Assembly (NCBI GenBank): GCA_934670025.1
Contig: CAKUOS010000015.1
Span: 1 to 39,545, forward strand
Length of the DNA: 39,545 nucleotides
Reading direction: 5' to 3'
DNA from: an uncultured Oscillospiraceae bacterium
Lineage (GTDB): Bacteria; Bacillota; Clostridia; Oscillospirales; Oscillospiraceae
The translations under genes were made by a program, and so were the position numbers. The notes under the pieces were generated by a model, which did no database searches, had not been told where the DNA came from, and worked only from the letters and a program-made list of their open reading frames with translations. Shown one piece after another: positions 25,639 through 34,253 of this stretch (position 1 is the stretch's first letter; every line of letters begins with the position of its first letter).

Positions 25639-26526
25639 ATGAATCAACCCTGTAGTTATCAGACGACCGGCGGTGCGCAGGACGCGCAGAGCTGCCAGTC
25701 GTGTCAGCAGCCGTGCCAGAGCTGCCAGCAGTGCCCGCCGCCCTATCCGCCGCCCCGGCCGCCGTTTCCGCCTCCCATGCCGCCGTTTCCGCCGCCCATG
25801 CCGCCGTATCCGCCCGCGCCGCCTGTACAGCCCGGGATCGGGCAGGTCTGCCCGGCGGACGTCGAGTGCGGGACGAACTGCCCGTGCGCGGCGGGACTCG
25901 TCGCGGCATTGCAGCTTCTGTGCGACAGCCGCTTCGCGCCGCTCGTGGACTATAAGCAGTTCGCGTTCTTCACGCGCGATTTTGTGCTCGGGTCGTCGCT
26001 CAGCTGCCCGGCCAGCACGACCGATCCATACGACAACCTGACCGGCCCGCTGGACGGCGAGTTTGTCAGCATCACGCCGGATTCGTGTAAGAATTTAGAG
26101 GTTTCCGGTCAAGTTTACTACCCCGTTCCCGTCTGCGCCGGCACGACCGAGGCGCCCTGCTGCACCGAAGGGCCGTATTTTGACGCCGGAGAGGTGCAGC
26201 TGTGCAGCCTTGTGGCGGTCAGCTTTAACGTCGCGGAGACGACCGGCGTCACGGCCGCCGAGGCGTTCACAAATCTGTCGCGCCTGTTCTATCAGGCGAC
26301 GCACGCCGGGTGCCGGCCGTCGCCGACGCCGCCGACGAAGCCCACGCCCTGCAACAACTCCAAGGACGATCTTGCCTCGCGCAGCACCGCCTCGGTCACG
26401 GCCGGGCCGCTGATCGCCGGGAATGCGAGCGTCCTCGGCGAGATCGGCGACGTGCTGATCCTGGCGAACGAAGCGTCCACACGCTTTTACTTCGTCTGCC
26501 AGAGCGCCGTCGGCTTTATCGGCTGA
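25639..26526 (+). CDS. Pro/Cys-rich protein, possible spore coat or exosporium protein
   Basis: A 295-residue protein that I do not assign to a family. The first 30 residues are rich in Cys, Gln and Ser (CQSCQQPCQSCQQC). Residues about 31-62 are Pro repeats (PPFPPPMPP twice). The rest is a globular region with paired Cys (ECGTNCPCAAG, APCCTEG) and ends hydrophobic. There is no signal peptide or membrane helix. GAGGAGGAG lies nine bases before the ATG. The sigma-K-like promoter, Cys content and lack of export signal all fit a mother-cell-made spore surface protein cross-linked by disulfides, but this is inference. No neighbouring sporulation gene supports it. Confidence 0.6.
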   Translation: MNQPCSYQTTGGAQDAQSCQSCQQPCQSCQQCPPPYPPPRPPFPPPMPPFPPPMPPYPPAPPVQPGIGQVCPADVECGTNCPCAAGLVAALQLLCDSRFAPLVDYKQFAFFTRDFVLGSSLSCPASTTDPYDNLTGPLDGEFVSITPDSCKNLEVSGQVYYPVPVCAGTTEAPCCTEGPYFDAGEVQLCSLVAVSFNVAETTGVTAAEAFTNLSRLFYQATHAGCRPSPTPPTKPTPCNNSKDDLASRSTASVTAGPLIAGNASVLGEIGDVLILANEASTRFYFVCQSAVGFIG

Positions 26527-26531
26527 AAAAA

Positions 26532-26666
26532 CCGCGCTGCAAGCGACTCGCTTGCAGCGCGGAAGCGTGTCGAAAAGTTTTTCGACACGCTTGCCCAGTT
26601 TTTTGAACTTTTTTAAAGTTCAAAAAACTGCTTGATTGAACGCGAAGGGGGCACTTCGCCCCCTTC
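26532..26666 (+). repeat. Array of four consecutive perfect hairpins
   Basis: Four inverted repeats stand back to back after the Pro/Cys-rich gene. They are 26532-26562 (14-bp stem, CCGCGCTGCAAGCG arm), 26563-26592 (AAGCGTGTCGAAAA arm), 26597-26629 (15-bp stem, AGTTTTTTGAACTTT arm) and 26644-26666 (GAAGGGGGC arm, 9 bp). The stems are perfect. The first can end transcription of the upstream gene, though none has a good T tract. The rest of the 214-base gap to the mrp gene holds no gene. One hairpin would be enough to end a gene, so this looks like a compound intergenic repeat. Confidence 0.8.
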
Positions 26667-26740
26667 ACACTTCCCCCGCTGCTCAGTCGCAGAGGTTTTT
26701 CTGTATTCTTTGATACATTGTGCCGCTGCTGTGCGGGCGG

Positions 26741-27562
26741 TTACGCCTTTGCCATCAGCTCGGCCGCGGGCATGACGCCGCTGACGTCGGCCCCGGCCAT
26801 CTTGCCGGCGTCAAACTGCGCGGCGACGTTCGGGTCGATCGGCAGACGCGCCAGGACCGGCAGGGAGTATTGCAGCGCCAGCTCGTCCAGATTGCTCTTG
26901 CCGAAGATCTCGACCTTTTTGCCGCAGTCCGGGCACTGGAAATAGCTGTAGTTCTCCACGAAGCCGTAGACGGGCACCTTCATCATGTTCGCCATGTTGA
27001 CGGCCTTGGACACGATCATGGACACGAGACTCTGCGGGCTCGTGACGATCACGACACCGTCGACCGGCAGCGACTGGAACACCGTCAGCATCACGTCGCC
27101 CGTTCCGGGCGGCAGATCGACAAACATATAGTCCACATCGCCCCAGCAGACGTCGGTCCAGAATTGCTTGACCGCGCCGCCGATGACCGGGCCGCGCCAG
27201 ACGACGGGATCCGTCTCGTTTTGCAGCATCAGGTTGATGGACATGACCTTGATGCCGTCTGCCGTTTCGGCGGGCATCATGCCCTGATCGGTGCCGACGA
27301 TCTGCTCGTGCAGACCGAACGCGCGCGGGATGGACGGGCCGGTGATGTCGGCGTCGAGGATGGCCGTCTTGTAGCCGAGCCGCCGCATCGCCACGGCCAG
27401 CATCGACGTGACCGTCGATTTGCCCACGCCGCCCTTACCGGATACGACCGCGATGACCTTTTTCACGTGTGTGTTTGCGTTCGGTTCCGCAAGCAGGCTC
27501 TCGGGCTTGCGGTCGGAACAGGACTCGCCGCAGCTGTTGCAGTTGCCGCTGCATCCGCTCAT
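26741..27562 (-). CDS. Mrp/NBP35-family P-loop ATPase, Fe-S cluster carrier
   Basis: A 273-residue cytoplasmic ATPase thought to bind and deliver Fe-S clusters. Residues 4-15 have four Cys (C-S-G-N-C-N-S-C-G-E-S-C). The deviant Walker A is GKGGVGKST (42-50), followed by TAILDADITGPSIPRAFG and VDYMFVDLPPGTGDV typical of Mrp. A C-x-x-C in YFQCPDCGKK serves the bridging cluster of the dimer. I start at the ATG at 27562 with AAAGGAG eight bases upstream. The gene has its own promoter (27603-27630) and no obvious operon partner. Confidence 0.95.
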   Translation of the reverse strand: MSGCSGNCNSCGESCSDRKPESLLAEPNANTHVKKVIAVVSGKGGVGKSTVTSMLAVAMRRLGYKTAILDADITGPSIPRAFGLHEQIVGTDQGMMPAETADGIKVMSINLMLQNETDPVVWRGPVIGGAVKQFWTDVCWGDVDYMFVDLPPGTGDVMLTVFQSLPVDGVVIVTSPQSLVSMIVSKAVNMANMMKVPVYGFVENYSYFQCPDCGKKVEIFGKSNLDELALQYSLPVLARLPIDPNVAAQFDAGKMAGADVSGVMPAAELMAKA

Positions 27563-27602
27563 AAAAAACACTCCTTTTGCGTCATTTTGCGCTATTTCAA
27601 CT

Positions 27603-27630
27603 ATTGTATCATACGATATCGGAAAGTCAA
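27603..27630 (-). promoter_or_regulatory. Sigma-A promoter of the mrp-like gene
   Basis: On the minus strand TTGACT (27630-27625) and TACAAT (27608-27603) are 16 bases apart, beginning seven bases after the ydcF stop. No terminator separates ydcF from this promoter, so some read-through is likely. Confidence 0.78.
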
Positions 27631-27636
27631 TCTTTC

Positions 27637-28380
27637 TCAGCCGCGGTGCGCGAGAAAGACGGCCTTGCAGAACGCGAACACCTCGCGCAGCGTGTAGTTG
27701 ACCTTCAGGATCCACGGCCACGTATTGCTGGCCAGACCATACGGCTCCATGCCGAGCGAACGCGCGATATATTTTGCCCGGCACATATGAAAATCACTCG
27801 TGATGATCAGCACGCGGGCGGTATCGATGCCGCGTGCCTTTGCAAGCGCCGCCGAAAAGATCAGATTTTCCCGCGTGTCGGAGGCTTCCGGTTCTTCGAT
27901 GATGCGTTCTGCGTCGATCCCGGCCTCGCGCAGCACGCGCGCCATGACCGACGCTTCGGTGCACGCCTCGTCCGGGCCCTGACCGCCCGAGACGAAGACG
28001 ACCGCGTCCGGGTGCGCGCGCAGAAACTCCGCGGCCTTGTCGAGACGCTTTTGCAGCGTCAAAGACGGCCGGTCGCCCTGGACCTGCGCGCCGAGCACGA
28101 CGACAAATTCCGGCGTCTGTTCGGCTGTCATCGCGGAATCCCGTCCTTCCATGGAAATATACCCCATCGCGCCGAAGATCACGGCCATCGCGCCGAGCGT
28201 CAGCGCGATGAGCGCGCGGCTCCAGCATTTTTTCGCGTTCCGCTTCTTTAAGATCCGCAGCGCCAGCAGAACGCCCGCCAGCAGCAGAAGGCAGATCCCC
28301 GTCATGCCGATGTGCAGCGGCAGAACGAGGCAGACGAGCCCCAGCAGCGCAAAAAACGCGATCAGCCAGCGCGGGATCAT
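27637..28380 (-). CDS. YdcF family membrane protein (DUF218)
   Basis: A 247-residue protein with three N-terminal membrane helices (about 5-20, 24-42 and 55-75) and a DUF218 domain recognised by VVVLGAQVQGDRPSLTLQKRLDKA, VFVSGGQGPDEACTEASVM and IITSDFHMCRAKYIARSLG. SanA/ElyC members of the family act in envelope integrity and lipid-carrier or peptidoglycan processes; the exact reaction is unknown. The ATG overlaps the ABC-F stop as ATGA, with GGAGG seven bases upstream, so it is the last gene of the comEC-holA-rnmV-ABC-F-ydcF run. Confidence 0.9.
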   Translation of the reverse strand: MIPRWLIAFFALLGLVCLVLPLHIGMTGICLLLLAGVLLALRILKKRNAKKCWSRALIALTLGAMAVIFGAMGYISMEGRDSAMTAEQTPEFVVVLGAQVQGDRPSLTLQKRLDKAAEFLRAHPDAVVFVSGGQGPDEACTEASVMARVLREAGIDAERIIEEPEASDTRENLIFSAALAKARGIDTARVLIITSDFHMCRAKYIARSLGMEPYGLASNTWPWILKVNYTLREVFAFCKAVFLAHRG

Positions 28381-30260
28381 GTCGCGTCCTCCAGCTCGGT
28401 CGAGAGCTTTTCCCATTCGTCCATCATCTGCGCGAGCGTCTCGTCGGCGCGCTGCTTTTCCTCCATCAGCCGCGCCAGCTCCTGATAATCGGACGCCGCG
28501 GCCTCGATCTGTGTATCCAGCGCCGCCGCTGCGGCCTCCTGCTTTTCGATCTCACGCTCGAGCGCGCGGATCTTTTTCTCGATCATCTTGCTTCCGGAGG
28601 TCTTCGGCTTGTCCTTGTGTTCTTTTTTGGGCTTCCCGGGCGCAGGCGCGGCGATGGCTTCCTTTTCCTTGATCGAGCGGTATTTTTCATAGCCGCACGG
28701 AAAATCGCGGATGTGTCCGTTTTCAAGCTCCCAGACGCGCGTGGCGAACTTGTTGACGAAATACCGGTCGTGCGAGACGAAGATCAGCGTTCCCTCATAG
28801 TCCTCCAGCGCGGCCTCGATCCACTCGCGCGAGGCGATGTCGAGATGGTTCGTCGGCTCGTCGAGGACGAGGAGGTTGATCTTCTCATCCATCAGCATAC
28901 AAAGCCGCAGGCGGCTCTGTTCGCCGCCCGAGAGCGTCGAGACGGTCTTAAATACGTCCTCGCCCTCGAATAAATACGCGCCCAGCCGGTCGCGCGCGGT
29001 CTGCACGGAGCAGTTCTTTTCATAGAGCATCGTGTCGAGGAGCGTGCGCTCCGGGTGCGCGAAGTGGATGATCTGCGGCAGATAGGCCCACTTGACCGTG
29101 GGGCCGAATTTGATGCGGCCCGCGCCCGATTCCTCGCCGAGCAGGAGCTTCAGGAACGTCGATTTGCCGGTGCCGTTGTCGCCGAGCAGCGCGATGCGCT
29201 CGCCGCCCGCGACCTGCAATTCAACGTCGGAAAACAGCGTCCTGCCGTCATACGCCTTGCCGAGGCCCTTGACGGACAGGACCTCGTCGCCGAAAAAGTC
29301 CCGCTGCGCGAATCTTGCGCGCATGGTCTTCTCCTGCGTGGGCCGGTCGGTTTTTTCGATGCGCTCCATGCGGTGCTGGATGGACATCGCGCGGCGGTAA
29401 AGCGTGCGGTTGTTGATGCCCCAGCCCTTCATACGCTCGAGCGTGAAGCCGAGCTGCCCGAGCTTGGCCTGCTCCTTTTCATACTGTTTGAGCTGCAAGT
29501 CAAACCGCGCCTGCTTTTCCTCGACGTAGAACGAATAGTTTCCGGAGTAAAACTCCGCCGTGCCGTCGTGCAGCTCGACGATGCGCGTGACGACGCGGTC
29601 AAGGAAATACCGGTCGTGCGAGATGGTCAGCACGGTCCCCTTGAATTTTTCGATATAGCCCTCGAGCCACTCCATCGCGTGCATATCGAGGTGGTTCGTC
29701 GGCTCGTCGAGCAGCAGGATATCCGTTTTTTCCAGCAGCAGCCGCGCCAGATTCACGCGCGTTTTCTCGCCGCCGGATAAGCGGTCGAATTCCTGCCCGC
29801 GCTGCTTGTGCGGGATGCCGAGGCCGTTGCAGATCTTGTCGGTCTGCATATCCATCTCATACCCGCCGCCGGCCTGAAACTGCGCCGCAAGCGCGTCGTA
29901 TTCCGCGAGCGTGGCCTTGTCCGGATGCGCGGCCATATCCTTTTCCAGCTGCTGCATCCGCGCCTGCGCGCCTGTCAACACGCGGAAGGCCGTGCGCAGC
30001 ACGTCCTCGACCGTGTAGCCCGCGGGATAGTGCGGGATCTGCGAAATCAGGCCGACCTTGCGGCCCGGCGCGAAGCGCACCTCTCCGGAGTTGTAGTCCA
30101 GCTCGCCGGTCAGGATCTTAAAGAGCGTCGTCTTGCCCGCGCCGTTGCGGCCGAGCAGCCCCACGCGCTCGCCGGCCTGCACGTCGAAGCTGACGCCGTT
30201 CAGTATATTTTCGTCTGAGTCAAAGCTCTTGACGAGATCTTTGACGGAAATGTCGATCAT
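28377..30260 (-). CDS. ABC-F family ATPase (Uup/EttA-like translation factor)
   Basis: A 627-residue cytoplasmic protein with two ABC ATPase modules and no membrane part. Walker A motifs are GRNGAGKTT (37-45) and GDNGTGKST (about 357), signature motifs LSGGEKTRV and LSGGEQSRLRL, and Walker B LLLDEPTNHLD and LVLDEPTNHLD. The linker between them holds the P-site tRNA interaction motif region (KQYEKEQAKLGQL). A C-terminal coiled coil (KMIEKKIRALEREIEKQEAAA) resembles Uup. ABC-F proteins act on the ribosomal E site; some give antibiotic protection, others are housekeeping. The housekeeping layout suggests a general translation factor. It lies 16 bases after the RNase M5-like gene. Confidence 0.95.
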   Translation of the reverse strand: MIDISVKDLVKSFDSDENILNGVSFDVQAGERVGLLGRNGAGKTTLFKILTGELDYNSGEVRFAPGRKVGLISQIPHYPAGYTVEDVLRTAFRVLTGAQARMQQLEKDMAAHPDKATLAEYDALAAQFQAGGGYEMDMQTDKICNGLGIPHKQRGQEFDRLSGGEKTRVNLARLLLEKTDILLLDEPTNHLDMHAMEWLEGYIEKFKGTVLTISHDRYFLDRVVTRIVELHDGTAEFYSGNYSFYVEEKQARFDLQLKQYEKEQAKLGQLGFTLERMKGWGINNRTLYRRAMSIQHRMERIEKTDRPTQEKTMRARFAQRDFFGDEVLSVKGLGKAYDGRTLFSDVELQVAGGERIALLGDNGTGKSTFLKLLLGEESGAGRIKFGPTVKWAYLPQIIHFAHPERTLLDTMLYEKNCSVQTARDRLGAYLFEGEDVFKTVSTLSGGEQSRLRLCMLMDEKINLLVLDEPTNHLDIASREWIEAALEDYEGTLIFVSHDRYFVNKFATRVWELENGHIRDFPCGYEKYRSIKEKEAIAAPAPGKPKKEHKDKPKTSGSKMIEKKIRALEREIEKQEAAAAALDTQIEAAASDYQELARLMEEKQRADETLAQMMDEWEKLSTELEDAT

Positions 30261-30276
30261 AATTGCGTTCCTCTTT

Positions 30277-30876
30277 TTATGTGTTGTCGCCGAAGCGCGC
30301 GAGAAATTCTTCGCGCGTGAACATCACGTTCAGCGCCTGCAAAAGCGCGTTTGCGCTCATGTGCGCGGGCAGCTCCAGCGTCTGTAAAAGCGCCGCGCGC
30401 CTTTGCGCGCTGTCCGCGCGCCCGGACAGGCCGAGCGCATAAAGATCCTGCTTCGTGACGGGCGTTTTTTCGTTCTGCGGCGCGGCTTCGTCCTCAAAGA
30501 CGGCGCCCGCGTCGCGCAGCGCCTTGAAAAGGACCTCCGGGCGCATCCCCTCCACGCCGAGAAGCCCTTCTTTCCCGGCGCGCGCCTTGCGCTTTTCCTT
30601 GCCGGGCAGATCCGGGATGTAGGCGTGCAGCACGCCCTGCGGCGGCAGCAGTCCCTTGAGCGTGTTGCGGATGAGAAAGCCGGCGCCGTCGGAGTCTGTA
30701 AGAATGATGAGACCGCGCGCCTCCGCGGCCTCGCGCAGCAGGCGCATGAGCGCAGGATCCTTCATCGACGTAAAGCCGTCCGTCGTGAAGATCGGCGCGT
30801 CGATCAGCTGGCTGAGCGTGTTTTTGTCGTATTTTCCCTCGACCACGACGGCCTGACGCAGTTTTTTCCTATCCAC
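30277..30876 (-). CDS. rnmV: RNase M5-like Toprim protein (5S rRNA maturation)
   Basis: A 199-residue Toprim nuclease. VVVEGKYDKNTLSQL carries the catalytic Glu and ILTDSDGAGFLIRNTL the D-x-D Asp pair of the Toprim domain, and the C-terminal 80 residues match the DUF4093 part of ribonuclease M5. RNase M5 trims 5S rRNA precursors in Gram-positive bacteria; two 5S genes open this window. The start is a GTG at 30876 with GGAGG six bases upstream. It overlaps the holA stop by eight bases. The usual neighbour ksgA is not here, so the name is likely but not certain. Confidence 0.88.
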   Translation of the reverse strand: MDRKKLRQAVVVEGKYDKNTLSQLIDAPIFTTDGFTSMKDPALMRLLREAAEARGLIILTDSDGAGFLIRNTLKGLLPPQGVLHAYIPDLPGKEKRKARAGKEGLLGVEGMRPEVLFKALRDAGAVFEDEAAPQNEKTPVTKQDLYALGLSGRADSAQRRAALLQTLELPAHMSANALLQALNVMFTREEFLARFGDNT

Positions 30877-31921
30877 GGCGCGCCTCCGCAGCCAGCTGCG
30901 CGACGAGCAGCTCCAAAAGCCGCGCGTTGTCGTCCGCACCGGATTTCATGGCGACGTCCGTTTGCAGGCACAGCTCCACCGCCGCGCGGCAAAAGCCGTC
31001 CGTTACGCGCCGCGCCGCCGTCATCGTCAGTCCCGCCGGGTAGCTCTTGAGGCCGGTCAGATCCATGAGCTCCTTCTGGCCGCCGCCGGCAGATAAAATG
31101 ACGCGCGCGTAGAAAAGCCGGCGCAGCTGCGCGCCGATGGCGCCGAGGATGGCGATGGGGTCGGTCTGTAAAGCGTAAAGTTCCTGCAATTTGGAAAGCG
31201 CCGTCTCAAAATCGGCCCGGACGACGGCGTCGCTGATGTCGAAGGTCTGCGCGCTGAGCGCCGGGATGACGACGGCGTCGATCGCACCGCGCGAGATCTC
31301 CGGACCCTCCTGATAGGCTGCGACCTTTTCGATCTCGCCCGCAAGCGTCGTCATGAGGCCGTCGGTGCGGAAGATGAGATACTGGCACAGCTGGTCGGAG
31401 ATCGATTTGTCGTGCGCGCGGAAATGCCGCGCGATCCACGCGCACAGATCGCGCTCGGATTGCTTGTCGAACGCGAGGATCTGCGCCTTTTCGCGCACGA
31501 CGGCCGCGAGCGTTTTCATCGCGGCGTTGATCTTGAATTCCACGGTGTCGTAGGCGAATACGACGCAGCAGTAATCCGGAATATCGCCGAGGATGGCCGC
31601 GTATTGCGCGCGGGCGGCCTCGGGCTGTTTGAAAAGATCCACATCGTCGACGCGCACGAGCGTCCGTTCGGCCATCATCGGCATGGCGTCGATCGCGTCG
31701 GAGAGCGCCTGCGGCGTGCAGTCGGCGGCGGTGAAGCGGTGAAAGTTAAATTCGCCCGCCGGGCCGCCGGTCAGCTTCTGCGTCAGAAGACGGAGGTAAT
31801 GGTCGCGCAGGAAGGCCTCTTCGCCCGAGACGATATAGAAATTCGCAAGCGTCCCGGCCTTGAGATCCTGCTTGAAGCGGCGCTCGGCCTCACCGGACGC
31901 GCCTGCCTGCTTTTTTGCCAT
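30869..31921 (-). CDS. holA: DNA polymerase III subunit delta
   Basis: A 350-residue clamp-loader subunit that opens the beta clamp. Without strong motifs, the assignment rests on the family pattern: NFYIVSGEEAFLRDHYLRLL near the start, TLVRVDDVDLF and CVVFAYDTVEFK in the AAA-like core, and the C-terminal LELLVAQLAAEAR helix. It begins four bases after the comEC stop and overlaps the RNase M5-like gene by eight bases. comEC-holA adjacency is common in Gram-positive bacteria. Confidence 0.94.
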   Translation of the reverse strand: MAKKQAGASGEAERRFKQDLKAGTLANFYIVSGEEAFLRDHYLRLLTQKLTGGPAGEFNFHRFTAADCTPQALSDAIDAMPMMAERTLVRVDDVDLFKQPEAARAQYAAILGDIPDYCCVVFAYDTVEFKINAAMKTLAAVVREKAQILAFDKQSERDLCAWIARHFRAHDKSISDQLCQYLIFRTDGLMTTLAGEIEKVAAYQEGPEISRGAIDAVVIPALSAQTFDISDAVVRADFETALSKLQELYALQTDPIAILGAIGAQLRRLFYARVILSAGGGQKELMDLTGLKSYPAGLTMTAARRVTDGFCRAAVELCLQTDVAMKSGADDNARLLELLVAQLAAEARRG

Positions 31922-31925
31922 GTGC

Positions 31926-34184
31926 TTACCCCCTGACGGTGATGGTTCCCTGTAGGTCCGTGCGGTAGACCGCCGCGCCGGCCGAAGCGGCGCGCGCGAG
32001 CGTTTGCAGTCCCGGATGGCCGAAGCGGTTGTCCGCGCCTGCGGAAATGAATACGGCCTGCGGCTGTACGGCCAGTAAAAGCGCGTCGGACGTCGACGTT
32101 TTCGCGCCGTGATGCCCGGCGACGAGCGCCGTCACGCGCGGCAGCGCGTGCGTCGACAAAAGCCGGTATTCGCCCTGCTCGTCCAGATCGCCGGTTATTA
32201 GGATATCATATTTTTCGCACGCTGCCAAGACGCAAAGCCCGTCGTTTTCGTCGGCTTTGCCGCTGACCGGCGCGAAAATCGTCACAGAACCGCCCAAAAC
32301 GGGCAGCGTCAGATCCTCCCGCACGGTGCAGACCTGTGTGCCGCAGTCCATCGCGGCCAGCAGCAGCTGTGCGCGCAGCGCGCCGCCCTCCTGTGTCTCG
32401 GGCACATACAGCGTCCCGACGCGCACGCGCCGTAGAAGCTGCCGCACGCCGTTGCAGTGGTCGGCATCGAAGTGCGTGAGCACCAGCCGGTCGACGCGGT
32501 ACACGCCGCGCGCGAGCAGATACCGGGCGGCCGTCTCACCGGACTCGTCCGCGCGGCCGCCGCAGTCGATGAGCGTGACGTCGTCGCCCACGCGGCTGAC
32601 AAGGCACTGTCCCTGCCCGACGTCGAGCACGGTAAAGCTCGCGGCCGGCAGCCGGTAGTCGAGCGCGGAAAGACCGAAGCACGACGCCGTCAGCAAAAAC
32701 CAGACGGCCAGCGCGGGAAGCGGGCGCAGCTTCGCCGGGAACAGCGCCGCGTACAGCGCCAGCGCGTACAAAGCGGCTGCGGCGGCGATGAGATAGGCGT
32801 TTTCCGGGTACAGCGCGGCGAAGGGGATCTTTGCCGTCAGCCGCACGAGCAGCAGCACCAGCCGCACCGGCCAGCTGAGCAGCCATCCGAGCGCCGCGCC
32901 TGCGGGCGCATACACGAGCGTCAGCAGCAGCGCGGCGACGCCGCCGCAGAAGACGGCCGACAGCAGCCACAGGCACGCGACGTTCACGACCGGCGCGGCC
33001 AGCGAGAGCATCCCGAACCGCACCGCCGTGACCGGCAGCGCAAAGACCATTGACGCGGCCGTGCAGCTCAGCGCCGTCGTCATCGCGCGCACGAGCCGCG
33101 CCGGGAGCGTATTGCGGCGCAGCAAGCGGTGCAGCGGCTTCCAGGCGTGCAGACGGCGGAACATCCCGCCCGCAAAGAGCACGATCCCGGCCGTTGACGT
33201 GACGGACAGCTGAAGCCCCGCGTCCAGAATGGCCCACGGATTCTGCGCCAGCAGGCACAAAAGCGCCGTGCAGACGGTCGTCGGCGGATCGTTTTCGCGC
33301 CGCAGCAGCGGCGCGAGCAGCACCATCGTCTGCATCACGCCCGCGCGCACGGCGGAGGCCGGCGCGCCGGTCATGACGATGAAAAACGTGATGGCCGGGA
33401 TGCCGAGCGCGGCCGCGAGACGGTGGTTGCCGCCGCACAGCAGCAGGATCATCCCCAGCAGGATCGACACGTGCATCCCGGATACCGCCACGGCGTGATA
33501 GATCCCCGCGATGGCCAGCGCGTTGCGCACCGCATAGGAAAGCTCCGACCGGTCGCCGAGCAGCAGCGCCCGCAAAAATCCGGCCGTATCGGCGGAAAAC
33601 GCCGTCCCGGCGGCATCCCGCAGGCGCACGGCCAGCTTCGCCGGCCAGAGCGTCACATCCGGACCGCCCGGCGCGACGCGGAGCGTCTCGCGCGCGGCGG
33701 CGGTGAGACTTGTCCCGCGTGAGAGCTCGTAGGCATTGCCGCGCGCGGCTTTGGCCTGCGCAGCGGTGAGCTTCGCCCGGCAGGAGACGACGTCTCCGGG
33801 CTGCGGAGCCGTCTCGGCGTCCTCGTAATATAAGATCGCCGGGCAGCTGCGGCCGTCAAGCGTCAGCCGCACGTCGACCGCGAAGCCGTAGTCCGTCTTC
33901 TGCGGCAGCGCGCGCACCTGCGCGGAAACCTCCCGCGTCAGGCCGTTCTGCGCGGAAAACGGGCGCAGAAACAGCGCCTCGTACCCCAGGCACCAGGCGA
34001 GTCCGACCGTCAGGCCGAGCGCGCAGATCGCAAACCGGCGCGCAAGCGGCCGGCGGAGCGCGAAAAGAACCGCGGTGAGCGCCGCGAGCGGCGCGAACAC
34101 ATACCACGCCGCCGGCAGCAGCGCCGCGACATACGCGGCGGTGGCCAGCGCGAAGCCGGCGGAGAAGAGACAGAGTCTTCGCAT
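31926..34184 (-). CDS. comEC: ComEC/Rec2 DNA-uptake channel protein
   Basis: A 752-residue membrane protein that carries single-stranded DNA across the membrane during natural transformation. The N-terminal 200 residues hold two or three membrane helices and a DUF4131 OB-like domain. The central competence domain has many helices and the ALAIAGIYHAVAVSGMHVSILLGM signature. The C-terminal domain (from about 510) is a metallo-beta-lactamase-type nuclease with TVLDVGQGQC, LVLTHFDADHCNGV and VAGHHGAKTSTSD. All three are intact, so it should be functional, but competence pilus genes are not in the window. GGAGG lies eight bases before the ATG. No clear promoter separates it from the terminator upstream. 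Confidence 0.96.
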   Translation of the reverse strand: MRRLCLFSAGFALATAAYVAALLPAAWYVFAPLAALTAVLFALRRPLARRFAICALGLTVGLAWCLGYEALFLRPFSAQNGLTREVSAQVRALPQKTDYGFAVDVRLTLDGRSCPAILYYEDAETAPQPGDVVSCRAKLTAAQAKAARGNAYELSRGTSLTAAARETLRVAPGGPDVTLWPAKLAVRLRDAAGTAFSADTAGFLRALLLGDRSELSYAVRNALAIAGIYHAVAVSGMHVSILLGMILLLCGGNHRLAAALGIPAITFFIVMTGAPASAVRAGVMQTMVLLAPLLRRENDPPTTVCTALLCLLAQNPWAILDAGLQLSVTSTAGIVLFAGGMFRRLHAWKPLHRLLRRNTLPARLVRAMTTALSCTAASMVFALPVTAVRFGMLSLAAPVVNVACLWLLSAVFCGGVAALLLTLVYAPAGAALGWLLSWPVRLVLLLVRLTAKIPFAALYPENAYLIAAAAALYALALYAALFPAKLRPLPALAVWFLLTASCFGLSALDYRLPAASFTVLDVGQGQCLVSRVGDDVTLIDCGGRADESGETAARYLLARGVYRVDRLVLTHFDADHCNGVRQLLRRVRVGTLYVPETQEGGALRAQLLLAAMDCGTQVCTVREDLTLPVLGGSVTIFAPVSGKADENDGLCVLAACEKYDILITGDLDEQGEYRLLSTHALPRVTALVAGHHGAKTSTSDALLLAVQPQAVFISAGADNRFGHPGLQTLARAASAGAAVYRTDLQGTITVRG

Positions 34185-34203
34185 CGCGGGGACCTCCTGC
34201 CTG

Positions 34204-34242
34204 TAATAAAAAACGGGGCGTGCTGCGTGGCAGCACGCCCCG
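34204..34242 (-). terminator. Terminator after the small acidic protein gene
   Basis: On the minus strand CGGGGCGTGCTGC pairs perfectly with GCAGCACGCCCCG (13 bp, three-base loop), followed by TTTTTTATT. Confidence 0.93.
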
Positions 34243-34253
34243 GCGGAACGCGA

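Noticed and set aside
26532..26666. The hairpin array as a CRISPR array or attachment site
   Set aside because: The four units are each palindromic but different from one another, with no constant repeat and spacer pattern and no cas or integrase gene nearby.
28377..30260. Calling the ABC-F protein an antibiotic ribosome-protection factor
   Set aside because: The long C-terminal coiled coil and the housekeeping operon fit Uup/EttA-like proteins better, and sequence alone does not show resistance.
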